From an uncultured Bacteroidota bacterium (GTDB lineage: Bacteria; Bacteroidota; Bacteroidia; Flavobacteriales_D; Parvicellaceae): 64,000 nucleotides of DNA. The stretch covers positions 1 through 64,000 of the forward strand of contig CACAYQ010000002.1 of NCBI GenBank assembly GCA_902536695.1, read 5' to 3'. Positions 10,665 to 20,659 of this stretch are shown one piece after another. A program made the translations under genes and the position numbers. Below the pieces are notes generated by a model, which was not told where the DNA came from, searched no databases, and was given only the letters and a program-made list of their open reading frames with translations. Numbering within the stretch: the first letter of the stretch is position 1; each line of letters starts with the position of its first letter.

Positions 10665-11423
10665 TTATTCTTCCGATTTTTCAGCAACCACAGCTTCTTT
10701 TTCGGCTTTCTCTTTAGCTAGTTTTTCTTTGTTTTGTTTTCTTTCTCCTAAACCTTCCTTAATAGAGTCACATAAATGACCAACGATTAAATCAATTGAT
10801 TTTGTAGCGTCATCATTAGATGGTATCAAAAAGTCAATGCCTTCAGGACTTGAATTCGTATCTACCATAGCAAAAACGGGGATGTTTAAGTTTTTTGCCT
10901 CTGCTAAAGCAATGTGTTCTTTCTTAACATCAACTATAAAAATAGCAGCAGGTAATCTGTTCATATCAGAAACACTCCCAAATACCTTACCAATTTTTTC
11001 TCTCTGTCTAGTTAATTGTAGTCTTTCTCTCTTTGACATGGTGTCAGCTGTACCATCTTTCATCATTTTATCAATAGAAGACATTTTTTTTACTGTCTTA
11101 CGAGTGGTTTTGAAATTGGTAAGCATACCCCCTGGCCATCTTTCTGTAATGAAAGGCATATTTACTTCAGTTAGCTTAGATGAAATGATTTCCTTAGCTT
11201 GCTTCTTAGTTGCTACAAATAGAATTTTTCTACCTGACTTTGCAATTTGTTTCATTGCATTAGATGCTTCTTCAAGCTTTGCTAATGTCTTATTAAGGTC
11301 GATTACGTGAATACCTTTTTTTTCATCGAAAATGTATGGAGCCATACTTGGGTTCCACTTCCTTTTAAGATGCCCGAAATGCACTCCCGCATCAAGCATA
11401 GTTTCAAAAGTTACTTTTGACAT
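10665..11423 (-). CDS. rpsB: 30S ribosomal protein S2
   Basis: Ribosomal protein uS2. Key segments are MLDAGVHFGHLKRKWNPSM, TKKQAKEIISSKL, RWPGGMLTNFKTTRKTVKK and IPVFAMVDTNSSPEGIDFLI. Length is 252 aa, with a Lys/Glu-rich C-terminal tail that is common in Bacteroidota. It is preceded by a 110-base gap rich in inverted repeats that may be an autoregulatory leader (listed separately), and is followed by tsf. Confidence 0.97.
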   Translation of the reverse strand: MSKVTFETMLDAGVHFGHLKRKWNPSMAPYIFDEKKGIHVIDLNKTLAKLEEASNAMKQIAKSGRKILFVATKKQAKEIISSKLTEVNMPFITERWPGGMLTNFKTTRKTVKKMSSIDKMMKDGTADTMSKRERLQLTRQREKIGKVFGSVSDMNRLPAAIFIVDVKKEHIALAEAKNLNIPVFAMVDTNSSPEGIDFLIPSNDDATKSIDLIVGHLCDSIKEGLGERKQNKEKLAKEKAEKEAVVAEKSEE

Positions 11424-11533
11424 TTTGTTTACTTTCTTTTTACTGTTTTACTTTAATCAGCAGATGTGAAGTAGCAATATTTGGTCTCCACACCTTAGAT
11501 ACTAAACCACGTACCCAGGTACGTTTTATAAAA
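11424..11533 (-). promoter_or_regulatory. Candidate structured 5' leader of rpsB-tsf
   Basis: The rpsI-rpsB gap is unusually GC-richer and symmetrical for this AT-rich genome. On the sense (minus) strand it has ACGTACCTGGGTACGT (stem ACGTAC/GTACGT), then TTAG-TAT-CTAA, then GGT...GACC and later TGTG...CACA pairings. S2 is known to repress its own operon through leader RNA in other bacteria; a leader here is inference. It could also hold a secondary promoter. Confidence 0.4.
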
Positions 11534-11920
11534 TTATCTTTTACTAAATTGAAATTTCTTTCTAGCTTTAGGCTGGCCTGGTTTTTTACGCTCTACCATT
11601 CTTGGATCTCTAGTCATTAACCCCTCAGCCTTTAAAAGAGGTTTATATTCTTCATTAATTTCAACTAATGCTCTTGAAATAGCCAATCTTATAGCTTCAA
11701 CTTGTCCTGTAGTTCCTCCACCATTAACATTAATTGTAGCATCATATTTTCCAGATGTTCCTGTTAATGCAAAAGGTTGGTTGATTTTATATTGAAGTAC
11801 ATCTGTAGAGAAATACTCTTTTTGATCTCTTTTGTTAATGGTAATTTTTCCTTTACCTGATTTTAAATAGACCCTCGCAACGGATGATTTTCTTCTACCT
11901 ATTTTATTTATAATCGACAT
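11534..11920 (-). CDS. rpsI: 30S ribosomal protein S9
   Basis: Ribosomal protein uS9. IGRRKSSVARVYLKSGKGKI starts the protein, GGGTTGQVEAIRLAISRAL is the central block, and the C-terminus RDPRMVERKKPGQPKARKKF ends in the basic tail that contacts tRNA in the P site. Length 128 aa is normal. It follows rplM by seven bases, the conserved L13-S9 pair. Confidence 0.97.
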   Translation of the reverse strand: MSIINKIGRRKSSVARVYLKSGKGKITINKRDQKEYFSTDVLQYKINQPFALTGTSGKYDATINVNGGGTTGQVEAIRLAISRALVEINEEYKPLLKAEGLMTRDPRMVERKKPGQPKARKKFQFSKR

Positions 11921-11927
11921 ATAATAA

Positions 11928-12374
11928 TTAGTTAAGTTCTACTTTCTTTGGTTTTTGAGCAACTTTATCATGTTCGCTACCAACAAAAACATGAAGATTA
12001 GTATATAATTTTCTACCTAATCTATTTTTCGGCAACATGCCTTTAACTGCTTTTTCAATTAATCTTTCTGGAAATTTTGCAAGAAGATCTGTGGCATTAA
12101 TTGATCTTTGTCCACCAGGATATCCGGTATGTCTAATATATTCTTTTGATTCCCATTTGTTCCCCGATAATTTTACTTTCTCTGCATTAATCACGACTAC
12201 ATTGTCACCACAATCAACATGTGGAGTAAAATTAACTTTATGCTTTCCTCTGATCAATGCGGCTATCTTGCTAGCAACTCTTCCAAGAGGCTGATCAGCA
12301 GCATCAACTAACAACCATTCTTTATTTGCGGTTTCTTTGTTAGCAGATAATGTTTTATAACTTAAATGACTCAA
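11928..12374 (-). CDS. rplM: 50S ribosomal protein L13
   Basis: Ribosomal protein uL13. The segments WLLVDAADQPLGRVASKIA, NFTPHVDCGDNVVVINAEKV and KGMLPKNRLGRKL identify it. Length 148 aa is normal. It is the first gene of the rplM-rpsI-rpsB-tsf run and has a convincing Bacteroidota-type promoter just upstream. Confidence 0.97.
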   Translation of the reverse strand: MSHLSYKTLSANKETANKEWLLVDAADQPLGRVASKIAALIRGKHKVNFTPHVDCGDNVVVINAEKVKLSGNKWESKEYIRHTGYPGGQRSINATDLLAKFPERLIEKAVKGMLPKNRLGRKLYTNLHVFVGSEHDKVAQKPKKVELN

Positions 12375-12401
12375 TTTGGTTTAATTTTGATTAACGGGCT
12401 G

Positions 12402-12432
12402 CGAAGATATGATATAATTTAGAAACTAACAA
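12402..12432 (-). promoter_or_regulatory. Bacteroidota-type promoter of the rplM operon
   Basis: On the minus strand a -33 TTG is followed after 20 bases by TATCTTCG, a one-base variant of the TAnnTTTG -7 box. The box ends 27 bases before the rplM start codon. The consensus is known from Flavobacteriia; the assignment is by pattern only. Confidence 0.55.
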
Positions 12433-12459
12433 TTCACTTTTAATATTTTTAAAGATAAG

Positions 12460-13650
12460 TTAACTTATTACTTTCAACTGTTTTCCAACTTTAATAAATG
12501 CAGCAATAGCTTTATCCAAGTGATGCTTTTCATGAGCTGCAGAAATTTGTGTTCTAATTCTTGCCATACCCTTTGGAACAACAGGAAAGAAGAAACCTAT
12601 AGCATAAACTCCCTCTTTAAGCAATAAATCAGCAAAACGTTGCGATAAACTGGCATCATAAAGCATGATAGGAACAATAGGAGAATCTCCTTCTTTAACA
12701 TCAAAACCTGCCTCTATTATTTTATCTTTGAAATAAGCAGTGTTGCTTTCTAATTTATCTCTTAACTCCGTTGAAGAGCTTAAAATTTCAAATACTTTTA
12801 TGGCAGCACCCACTATGGAAGGAGCAAGGGAATTTGAAAAAAGATAAGGCCTAGATCGTTGTCTTAACATTTCAATAATTTCCTTTTTACCAGTAGTATA
12901 TCCACCCATGGCTCCACCAAGGGCCTTTCCTAGAGTACCTGTAATAATGTCAACTCTGTCCATTACATTGTGATATTCAGGAACACCCCTCCCTGTTTTA
13001 CCTATGAATCCAGCAGAATGGCACTCGTCTGTCATAACGAGAGCATCATATTTATCAGCTAAATCACAAATTTCATTCATTTTGGCAATATCACCATCCA
13101 TAGAAAAAACCCCATCCGTAACAATAATTCTGTGTCTATCAGATTGAGCAGCAATCAATTGCTTTTCTAAATCCTGCATATCGCTATGTTTATAACGATA
13201 TCTATTAGCCTTACATAATCGAACTCCATCGATAATTGATGCATGGTTCAGCTCATCCGAAATAATCGCATCTTCGGGACCAAATAAAGGTTCGAAAAGA
13301 CCTCCATTAGCATCAAAAGCAGCTGCATATAAAATGGTATCTTCAGTATGGTAAAATTCAGCAATCTTTCTTTCTAGTTCTTTATGAATATCTTGAGTTC
13401 CACAAATAAAACGCACTGAGGACATACCAAACCCATGCGTGTCCAATGCATCTTTGGATGCCTTAATCACATCTGGGTGAGAAGATAATCCCAAGTAGTT
13501 ATTTGCACACATGATGACTACCTCATCAGTATTCTCTACATGGACCTGAGCTCCCTGAGGCGAAGTAATAACTCTTTCCTTTTTAAAGAGACCTGCTTCT
13601 TTTACACTTTCTAGTTCTTCTTCTAGAAAAAATTTAAGTGATTTATACAT
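12460..13650 (-). CDS. kbl: Glycine C-acetyltransferase (2-amino-3-ketobutyrate CoA ligase)
   Basis: A PLP-dependent alpha-oxoamine synthase that interconverts 2-amino-3-ketobutyrate plus CoA with glycine plus acetyl-CoA in threonine degradation. DEVVIMCANNYLGLSSHPDV is the family opening, DECHSAGFIGKTGRGVPEY and TGTLGKALGGAMGGY (PLP lysine near residue 240) follow, and SRPYLFSNSLAP is typical of Kbl. Length is 396 aa. It lies 11 bases downstream of gdhA on the same strand, suggesting joint transcription of two amino-acid catabolic genes. Close relatives (serine palmitoyltransferase-like) are possible, but the motifs favour Kbl. Confidence 0.88.
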   Translation of the reverse strand: MYKSLKFFLEEELESVKEAGLFKKERVITSPQGAQVHVENTDEVVIMCANNYLGLSSHPDVIKASKDALDTHGFGMSSVRFICGTQDIHKELERKIAEFYHTEDTILYAAAFDANGGLFEPLFGPEDAIISDELNHASIIDGVRLCKANRYRYKHSDMQDLEKQLIAAQSDRHRIIVTDGVFSMDGDIAKMNEICDLADKYDALVMTDECHSAGFIGKTGRGVPEYHNVMDRVDIITGTLGKALGGAMGGYTTGKKEIIEMLRQRSRPYLFSNSLAPSIVGAAIKVFEILSSSTELRDKLESNTAYFKDKIIEAGFDVKEGDSPIVPIMLYDASLSQRFADLLLKEGVYAIGFFFPVVPKGMARIRTQISAAHEKHHLDKAIAAFIKVGKQLKVIS

Positions 13651-13661
13651 ATTTCAACTTT

Positions 13662-15023
<1,362 letters not shown>

Positions 15024-15159
15024 TTAGTTTAATAAAAGTTTAATTTCGGCCAAATGTATGGAAATTTATTATTGTTTTTTGTTTATGCACATTCATTTTA
15101 TTTTGCATTTTATTTGAAACAAAATATAATAATTTGTGTAAGCTCTCTACATTTGTGAT

Positions 15160-15351
15160 ATGAGTTTTTTCGGTCAAGACTTTCATAACAAAAAAAACAA
15201 TGTGGAGGATGATTTTTATTATTCTACAGATGGTTATATTATTTTTACTGAAAAATATCATTTAAAGAGGGGGTACTGTTGTAAAAGCAATTGTAAGCAT
15301 TGTCCCTTCGGGTATGATATTAAAACAGGAAAAATAAGATCTAATGACTGA
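15160..15351 (+). CDS. DUF5522 small cysteine-rich protein
   Basis: A 63-residue protein with the conserved core FTEKYHLKRGYCCKSNCKHC, the hallmark of the DUF5522 family found across Bacteroidota. Cysteines in CC-X3-C-X2-C spacing suggest metal binding, but no function is established. The ATG is the only possible start in frame. A TACATTTG sequence ends just four bases before it, so if that is the real -7 box the mRNA would be nearly leaderless. Its 3' end overlaps the urocanate hydratase start by eight bases, implying co-expression. Confidence 0.87.
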   Translation: MSFFGQDFHNKKNNVEDDFYYSTDGYIIFTEKYHLKRGYCCKSNCKHCPFGYDIKTGKIRSND

Positions 15352-17335
15352 TTTTAAATCTCTTATCAGGGCTGGAATCCCCACAACTCTCCCAGAACCA
15401 AAAAAAAGATCAGCAAAATTAAGCCACGCTCCAAAGAGAAAGGCAATACTTAATGCAAAAGAAACCCAACTGGCTTTGAAAAATGCCTTGAGATATTTTC
15501 CGTCTCGTTTTCACCAAATTTTAGCAAAAGAATTCCTATCGGAACTAAACGAATATGGAAGAATATACATGTATCGTTTTATGCCAGATTATAAAATCTA
15601 TGCTAGACCAGTTGAGGAATATCCCGGGAATTCATTGCAAGCCAGAAGTATTATGCATATGATCCAAAATAATTTAGATCATAAGATCGCTCAACACCCT
15701 GAAGAACTAATCACATATGGAGGTAATGGTGCCGTTTTCCAAAATTGGGCACAATATCTTCTTACTATGCAATACCTAAGTGAAATGAATGACGAACAAA
15801 CGTTGGTAATGTATAGTGGACACCCTCTTGGTTTATTTCCATCCTCGAAAATCGCTCCAAGAGTAGTTATAACAAATGGAATGGTTATACCAAATTATTC
15901 TAAACCAGATGATTGGGAAAAATTTAACGCACTTGGAGTAAGTCAGTATGGTCAAATGACCGCTGGATCATACATGTACATTGGACCTCAGGGAATTGTT
16001 CATGGCACTACAATTACTGTTTTGAATGCATGTCGAAAAATTGATAATAAAGGGACTGCAGGGAAATTATTTGTTACGGCTGGTTTGGGAGGAATGAGTG
16101 GAGCACAACCAAAAGCAGGGAATATTGCTGGTGTGGTTTCTGTAACTGCAGAAATCAATCCTAAAGCTACTTACAAACGACATGAACAAGGATGGGTTGA
16201 TGAAGTAATTGCTGATCTAGACGAATTATGTACTCGTGTTAAAAAAGCAGTTGCAAAAAAGGAAGTGGTTTCTATAGCCTATGATGGCAATATTGTTGAC
16301 GTATGGGAAAAATTTGACGAAGAGGGTATTTTTATTGATTTAGGTTCTGATCAAACATCACTTCACAATCCATGGGCTGGAGGATATTATCCAGTTGGAA
16401 TGACTTTAGATGAATCTAACAAGTTAATGTCTAGTAATCCTGAACTGTTTAAAACTAAGGTAAAAGAAACACTCATAAGGCATGCTAATGCCATAAATAA
16501 TCATACTAAAAAAGGAACCTATTTCTTCGATTATGGAAATGCATTTTTGTTGGAGGCGTCTAGAGCTGGAGCTAATGTAATGGATAATGAAGGAATTAAC
16601 TTCAAATACCCTTCGTACGTACAGGATATAATGGGCCCCATGTGTTTTGATTATGGATTTGGTCCTTTTAGATGGGTGTGTGCATCAGCTAATTCAAAAG
16701 ACTTAAAGATTACAGATGATATTGCATGCCAGGTTCTTGAGCAAATCATGAAAGACTCTCCGCAAGAAATTAAACAACAAATGGCGGATAATATTCAATG
16801 GATAAAAGGAGCTCAAAAAAACAAATTAGTTGTTGGGTCACAGGCTCGTATTTTATATGCGGATGCTGAAGGAAGAATGAAAATAGCTTCAGGCTTCAAT
16901 AAAGCAATTGCTGAAGGAGTTATTAGTGGACCTGTAATTTTAGGTCGAGATCATCACGATGTTTCTGGAACAGACAGTCCATATAGAGAAACTTCAAATA
17001 TTTATGACGGTTCTGCTTTCACAGCAGATATGGCTATTCATAATGTTATTGGTGATTCATTTAGAGGAGCAACATGGGTTAGCATTCATAATGGTGGAGG
17101 TGTTGGATGGGGAGAAGTAATAAATGGTGGTTTTGGATTAACATTAGATGGTTCAAAGGAAGCAGATGAAAAATTAAACAATATGCTTTTCTGGGACGTG
17201 AATAATGGTATTGCAAGACGAAATTGGGCGAGAAACCCAGAAGCCATTTTTGCAATCAAAAGAGAAATGCAAAGAACACCAAACCTTAAGGTAACTATTC
17301 CATCAATTGTGGATGATGAAATTTTTAATAGTTAA
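15344..17335 (+). CDS. hutU: Urocanate hydratase (long form)
   Basis: It converts urocanate to imidazolone propionate in histidine degradation, using tightly bound NAD+. TAGLGGMSGAQPKAG (around residue 245) is the NAD-binding block, and YGFGPFRWVCAS contains the catalytic cysteine. GGNGAVFQNWAQY and DRHHDVSGTDSP-like (here RDHHDVSGTDSPYRETSNI) are family motifs. At 663 aa it belongs to the long subclass common in Bacteroidota rather than the 555-residue form. No hutH, hutI or hutG lies next to it in this window. It overlaps the DUF5522 gene. Confidence 0.95.
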   Translation: MTDFKSLIRAGIPTTLPEPKKRSAKLSHAPKRKAILNAKETQLALKNALRYFPSRFHQILAKEFLSELNEYGRIYMYRFMPDYKIYARPVEEYPGNSLQARSIMHMIQNNLDHKIAQHPEELITYGGNGAVFQNWAQYLLTMQYLSEMNDEQTLVMYSGHPLGLFPSSKIAPRVVITNGMVIPNYSKPDDWEKFNALGVSQYGQMTAGSYMYIGPQGIVHGTTITVLNACRKIDNKGTAGKLFVTAGLGGMSGAQPKAGNIAGVVSVTAEINPKATYKRHEQGWVDEVIADLDELCTRVKKAVAKKEVVSIAYDGNIVDVWEKFDEEGIFIDLGSDQTSLHNPWAGGYYPVGMTLDESNKLMSSNPELFKTKVKETLIRHANAINNHTKKGTYFFDYGNAFLLEASRAGANVMDNEGINFKYPSYVQDIMGPMCFDYGFGPFRWVCASANSKDLKITDDIACQVLEQIMKDSPQEIKQQMADNIQWIKGAQKNKLVVGSQARILYADAEGRMKIASGFNKAIAEGVISGPVILGRDHHDVSGTDSPYRETSNIYDGSAFTADMAIHNVIGDSFRGATWVSIHNGGGVGWGEVINGGFGLTLDGSKEADEKLNNMLFWDVNNGIARRNWARNPEAIFAIKREMQRTPNLKVTIPSIVDDEIFNS

Positions 17336-17404
17336 TTTAATAAACACTTCCGTTTAAATTTTTTCAATTTACTTTTTTCATTGTTTCTTTGTAAGAATAA
17401 ATAA

Positions 17405-18208
17405 ATGATGAAAGATAATATTTCAATAGTAGGGGCTGGTAACCTAGGTTTGTCGCTTGTAAAAGGGCTTGTTGAATCCGGAGAATTTACTCCTCAACAA
17501 TTTAAATTGTCCAGAAGAAGAATTGAAAAATTAAATGAAATGGCCAAAACGGGTTATCATATTTTTAATGATAATAAACTTGCTGTTGAAAATACTAGTA
17601 TTGTAGTTCTTGCGGTTTTACCACAAAAGATTAACGAAGTATTGCAAGAAATTAAAAATAAGCTAGATCCAGACACATTATTGATTTCTTTAGTTTCAGG
17701 AGTAGAAATTAATAACATTTCATCCATAATTGGCGATCAAATACCCATAGTTAGAGCCATGCCAAACACTGCTATATCCATCAGAGAAAGTATGACTTGC
17801 ATTACTACAATACAAAAATGGGAACATCATTTAGATAAAGTAAAAAGTATCTTTGATCATGTGGGCGAAACCGCTATAATTAATGAAGAAAAAATGACAT
17901 CAGCTACTGCATTGTGCGCATGTGGAATTGCCTTTTTCTTAAGATCAATTCGAGCCGCATCTCAAGGAGGGAACGAAATTGACTTTCATGCTTCTGAAGC
18001 TTTAAAAATGGCCGCTCAAACTGCAAAAGGAGCTGCATCATTATTATTGGAAAACAACTCACATCCTGAAGACGAAATTGATAAAGTTACATCTCCAAAA
18101 GGATGTACTATTGCCGGGCTTAATGAAATGGAGCATAATGGATTTAGCTCCGCTTTTATTAAAGGGATTACGATATCAGCCAATAAAGCAAAATATTTAT
18201 ACGAATGA
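17405..18208 (+). CDS. proC: Pyrroline-5-carboxylate reductase family protein
   Basis: It reduces pyrroline-5-carboxylate to proline with NAD(P)H. The Rossmann start ISIVGAGNLGLSLVKGLV, IVVLAVLPQKINEVL, LVSGVEINNIS and RAMPNTAISIRESMT are typical, and the C-terminal dimerisation helix has SPKGCTIAGLNEMEHNGFSS (compare VTSPGGTT in the family). Length 267 aa is normal. The ORF begins ATGATG, so the start could be either codon. It overlaps the following SDR gene by four bases (ATGA), indicating translational coupling. Confidence 0.85.
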   Translation: MMKDNISIVGAGNLGLSLVKGLVESGEFTPQQFKLSRRRIEKLNEMAKTGYHIFNDNKLAVENTSIVVLAVLPQKINEVLQEIKNKLDPDTLLISLVSGVEINNISSIIGDQIPIVRAMPNTAISIRESMTCITTIQKWEHHLDKVKSIFDHVGETAIINEEKMTSATALCACGIAFFLRSIRAASQGGNEIDFHASEALKMAAQTAKGAASLLLENNSHPEDEIDKVTSPKGCTIAGLNEMEHNGFSSAFIKGITISANKAKYLYE

Positions 18209-18993
18209 TAGGGTTTAAAAATAAAACGGTATGGGTTACGGGAGCATCTTCAGGTATAGGAAAAGCTTTAGCAATTCAGTTTTCAAAATTAGGAGCCAAT
18301 GTGGTTTTATCTTCTAGAAAAGAATCAGACCTTAAAGAGGTAGAAAAACAATGTCAATCTAACACATTCGTGCTTCCATTGGACTTATCTTTTCAAGATA
18401 ATTTTAATGAATTGGTTAAAAAAGTCTCTGATCAATTTGGACATATTGATGTCTTAATTAACAATGGGGGAATTAGCCAACGATCTCTCGCTTCTGATAC
18501 CACTTTAGAGGTAGACCGAAAACTTATGGAAGTCAATTACTTTGGAACTGTTGGGCTTACCAAAGCAGTTTTACCCGTAATGCAAAAACAAAAAAGTGGT
18601 CATATTATCACCATTAGTAGTTTATCTGGAAAATTTGGCTTTTTTCTTCGCTCAGCCTATTCCGCAGCAAAATTTGCCCAAGTTGGATTTTTTGAATCGC
18701 TAAGACTAGAGGAAGAAAAAAATAACATTCTAATAAGTATGGTGTTCCCTGGATTTGTAAGAACAAATATTTCACAAAATGCTCTTTCTGGAGATGGAGA
18801 AAAACACGGAAAATTAGATAACAATCAAGAAAAAGGAATAAGTCCTAAAAAATGTGCACAGGATATCATCAACGGAATTTTAGATGAAAAACACGAAATT
18901 TATACTGGAGGAAAAGAAATTTTAATGGTCAAAGTTAAACGTTTTTTACCTCGCCTTTTTTATAAAATATTAAGAAAACAATCGGGAACTTAG
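18205..18993 (+). CDS. Short-chain dehydrogenase/reductase
   Basis: A classical SDR oxidoreductase of 262 aa. VWVTGASSGIGKALAIQFSK is the TGxxxGxG cofactor site, LINNGGIS is the NAG-type motif, and the catalytic Ser-Tyr-Lys set is seen in TISSLSGKFG and AYSAAKFA. The C-terminus is basic and hydrophobic and may touch the membrane, as in DHRS7-like members. The substrate is unknown. It is translationally coupled to the proC-like gene and overlaps the convergent VOC gene by four bases (interleaved stops). Confidence 0.85.
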   Translation: MIGFKNKTVWVTGASSGIGKALAIQFSKLGANVVLSSRKESDLKEVEKQCQSNTFVLPLDLSFQDNFNELVKKVSDQFGHIDVLINNGGISQRSLASDTTLEVDRKLMEVNYFGTVGLTKAVLPVMQKQKSGHIITISSLSGKFGFFLRSAYSAAKFAQVGFFESLRLEEEKNNILISMVFPGFVRTNISQNALSGDGEKHGKLDNNQEKGISPKKCAQDIINGILDEKHEIYTGGKEILMVKVKRFLPRLFYKILRKQSGT

Positions 18994-20051
18994 TCTTTTA
19001 TCCTAGAGAATTTCATCGCCTTAAGCATCCAATTAGGAAGAGGTTGGCTAGGAGGTCTTTTTTCTACATTTAGGTAAAGCCCTAATTTTTCGATTATTGG
19101 GATTTTATATACTTCAATCATTTCAATCAGGGTTCCATCTGGATCTTCACAATATGTACAATGTACTTTTGTAGAATCACCCATACTTAATACATCTTTT
19201 GTATCGCAAGTAAACCCGTGACCTTCTGAAGATAATTTCTTTCCTAAAGACGGCATATTTCTCACATCAAAACCCAAATGAACAAATCCGGTATCTCCCC
19301 AGAGTCTATCTGCATATATTTTAACTGGTTTTCTTTCTGTTAAGTCTTGAACTAACTCTATGTAGCTTTTGCCAGCTAACTTTGTGAAGCCACCGCCTGA
19401 GGGATTTTTTTGCGTGAGAAGAACTCTTCTAAATTGACTGGTACCTCCTTCAATATTTGACCAATCTTCAAAAACACCACTTTTATCAAAAACAACCTCA
19501 TCATATCCAAGCAATGCATAAAAATCAATTGACTTATCCATATCTGTGACTCCCACACTACAACCTGCTGTTCCGCCAGTAACAGTTGGATGACTTGTAT
19601 AAAAATCATTTGCTGGAATGATTTGCCAAAGTAAATTATCAAGATCCTTTACGTAAAATGTTTCTCTACCATCTGGAGTACTTGTAATATCTGAAATCAC
19701 ATTGGCTTTGTTTTTAATAAAAAAGTCATATGCTTTAGATACATCAGGAGATTTAACCTGACCTATGAAAATTCCCAAATCTCCTAGTTGATGTTTTATT
19801 TTAGCATGTGTTGCTTTAAACGTACTCGGGCAGACCACTTCCATGGCACAACCTCCCTTTATATTTAGTATCATGGCCGCACGCTTAGAGATAACTTTAC
19901 CTTCTGTATAAATGGTCATTAAAGGTGCTTCTGCCTCGTCATTAAACAAAGGAATATCCATTCCAAAAAACTTCCTGTACCATTTCCAAGAATCTTCATG
20001 GCATGGAACACCAACTCCTACATGTTGTATACCGTGTATGGTGTAACTCAT
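18990..20051 (-). CDS. VOC family (glyoxalase/dioxygenase fold) protein with two domains
   Basis: A 353-residue protein with two vicinal-oxygen-chelate halves. The first starts GIQHVGVGVPCHEDSWKWYR and the second contains GCSVGVTDMDKSIDFYALLG, HLGFDVRNMPSLGKKL and CEDPDGTLIEMIEVYK. VOC proteins bind a metal and include glyoxalases and extradiol dioxygenases; the reaction cannot be assigned here. Its start codon overlaps the efp stop by four bases (ATGA), so it is coupled to efp, and its stop interleaves with that of the convergent SDR gene. Confidence 0.8.
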   Translation of the reverse strand: MSYTIHGIQHVGVGVPCHEDSWKWYRKFFGMDIPLFNDEAEAPLMTIYTEGKVISKRAAMILNIKGGCAMEVVCPSTFKATHAKIKHQLGDLGIFIGQVKSPDVSKAYDFFIKNKANVISDITSTPDGRETFYVKDLDNLLWQIIPANDFYTSHPTVTGGTAGCSVGVTDMDKSIDFYALLGYDEVVFDKSGVFEDWSNIEGGTSQFRRVLLTQKNPSGGGFTKLAGKSYIELVQDLTERKPVKIYADRLWGDTGFVHLGFDVRNMPSLGKKLSSEGHGFTCDTKDVLSMGDSTKVHCTYCEDPDGTLIEMIEVYKIPIIEKLGLYLNVEKRPPSQPLPNWMLKAMKFSRIKD

Positions 20052-20614
20052 GACTTTACCCTTTCCACATAAACTCCCTTTTGAACATCCACCTTTATTT
20101 TATCACCCGTATCAATAAATAATGGAACCCTAACTTCTGCTCCTGTATCAATAGTCGCGGGTTTCATGGTGTTAGTTGCTGTATCCCCTTTAATTCCAGG
20201 TTCAGTATAAGTTACTTCTGCTTCTAAAAATTGGGGTTGCACCACAATTAAAGGCATTTCTTCTTCCGCATGAAAAATGATAGTACATACCATACCTTCT
20301 TTAAGAAAATCAGGCTTATCAATCATATGACCTTCAACAAATATTTGCTCAAAATTTTCGGTATGCATGAAATGATAACCAGCCCCCTCCATATATAAAA
20401 ATTGATAGGGTCTATTTTCAATTCTTACCGTTTCAATTTTGTGTCCTGCTGGAAATGTATGGTCAAGCACCCGTCCATCTTCAATTCCTTTCATCTTAGT
20501 TCTTACAAAAGCTGGACCTTTACCAGGTTTTACGTGTTGAAATTCAATTATTTGCATCAATTTATGATTGTGTTTGATGCAAAGTCCGTTTCTGATATCT
20601 GATGTTGTTGCCAT
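20048..20614 (-). CDS. efp: Elongation factor P
   Basis: EF-P relieves ribosome stalling at polyproline stretches. The segments ATTSDIRNGLCIKHNHKLMQ, FQHVKPGKGPAFVRTK (loop with the lysine that is modified in many species), FPAGHKIETV and the C-terminal VQKGVYVERVKS-type ending identify it. I chose the ATG at 20612-20614 (188 aa) rather than the track's start seven residues earlier, because the family begins with MATTSDIRNG. It is downstream of recG by 45 bases and coupled to the VOC gene. No EF-P-modifying enzyme is visible nearby. Confidence 0.95.
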   Translation of the reverse strand: MATTSDIRNGLCIKHNHKLMQIIEFQHVKPGKGPAFVRTKMKGIEDGRVLDHTFPAGHKIETVRIENRPYQFLYMEGAGYHFMHTENFEQIFVEGHMIDKPDFLKEGMVCTIIFHAEEEMPLIVVQPQFLEAEVTYTEPGIKGDTATNTMKPATIDTGAEVRVPLFIDTGDKIKVDVQKGVYVERVKS

Positions 20615-20659
20615 TTTGAAAATATTGAAGGGCAAATATAAAAATATGTTGGTGAGAAT

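Noticed and set aside
10837-11310. 157-aa plus-strand ORF
   Set aside because: It lies entirely antisense to rpsB, a certain ribosomal protein gene, and has no recognisable domain.
15040-15261. 73-aa minus-strand ORF upstream of gdhA
   Set aside because: It overlaps the well-supported DUF5522 gene in antisense and covers the likely gdhA promoter.
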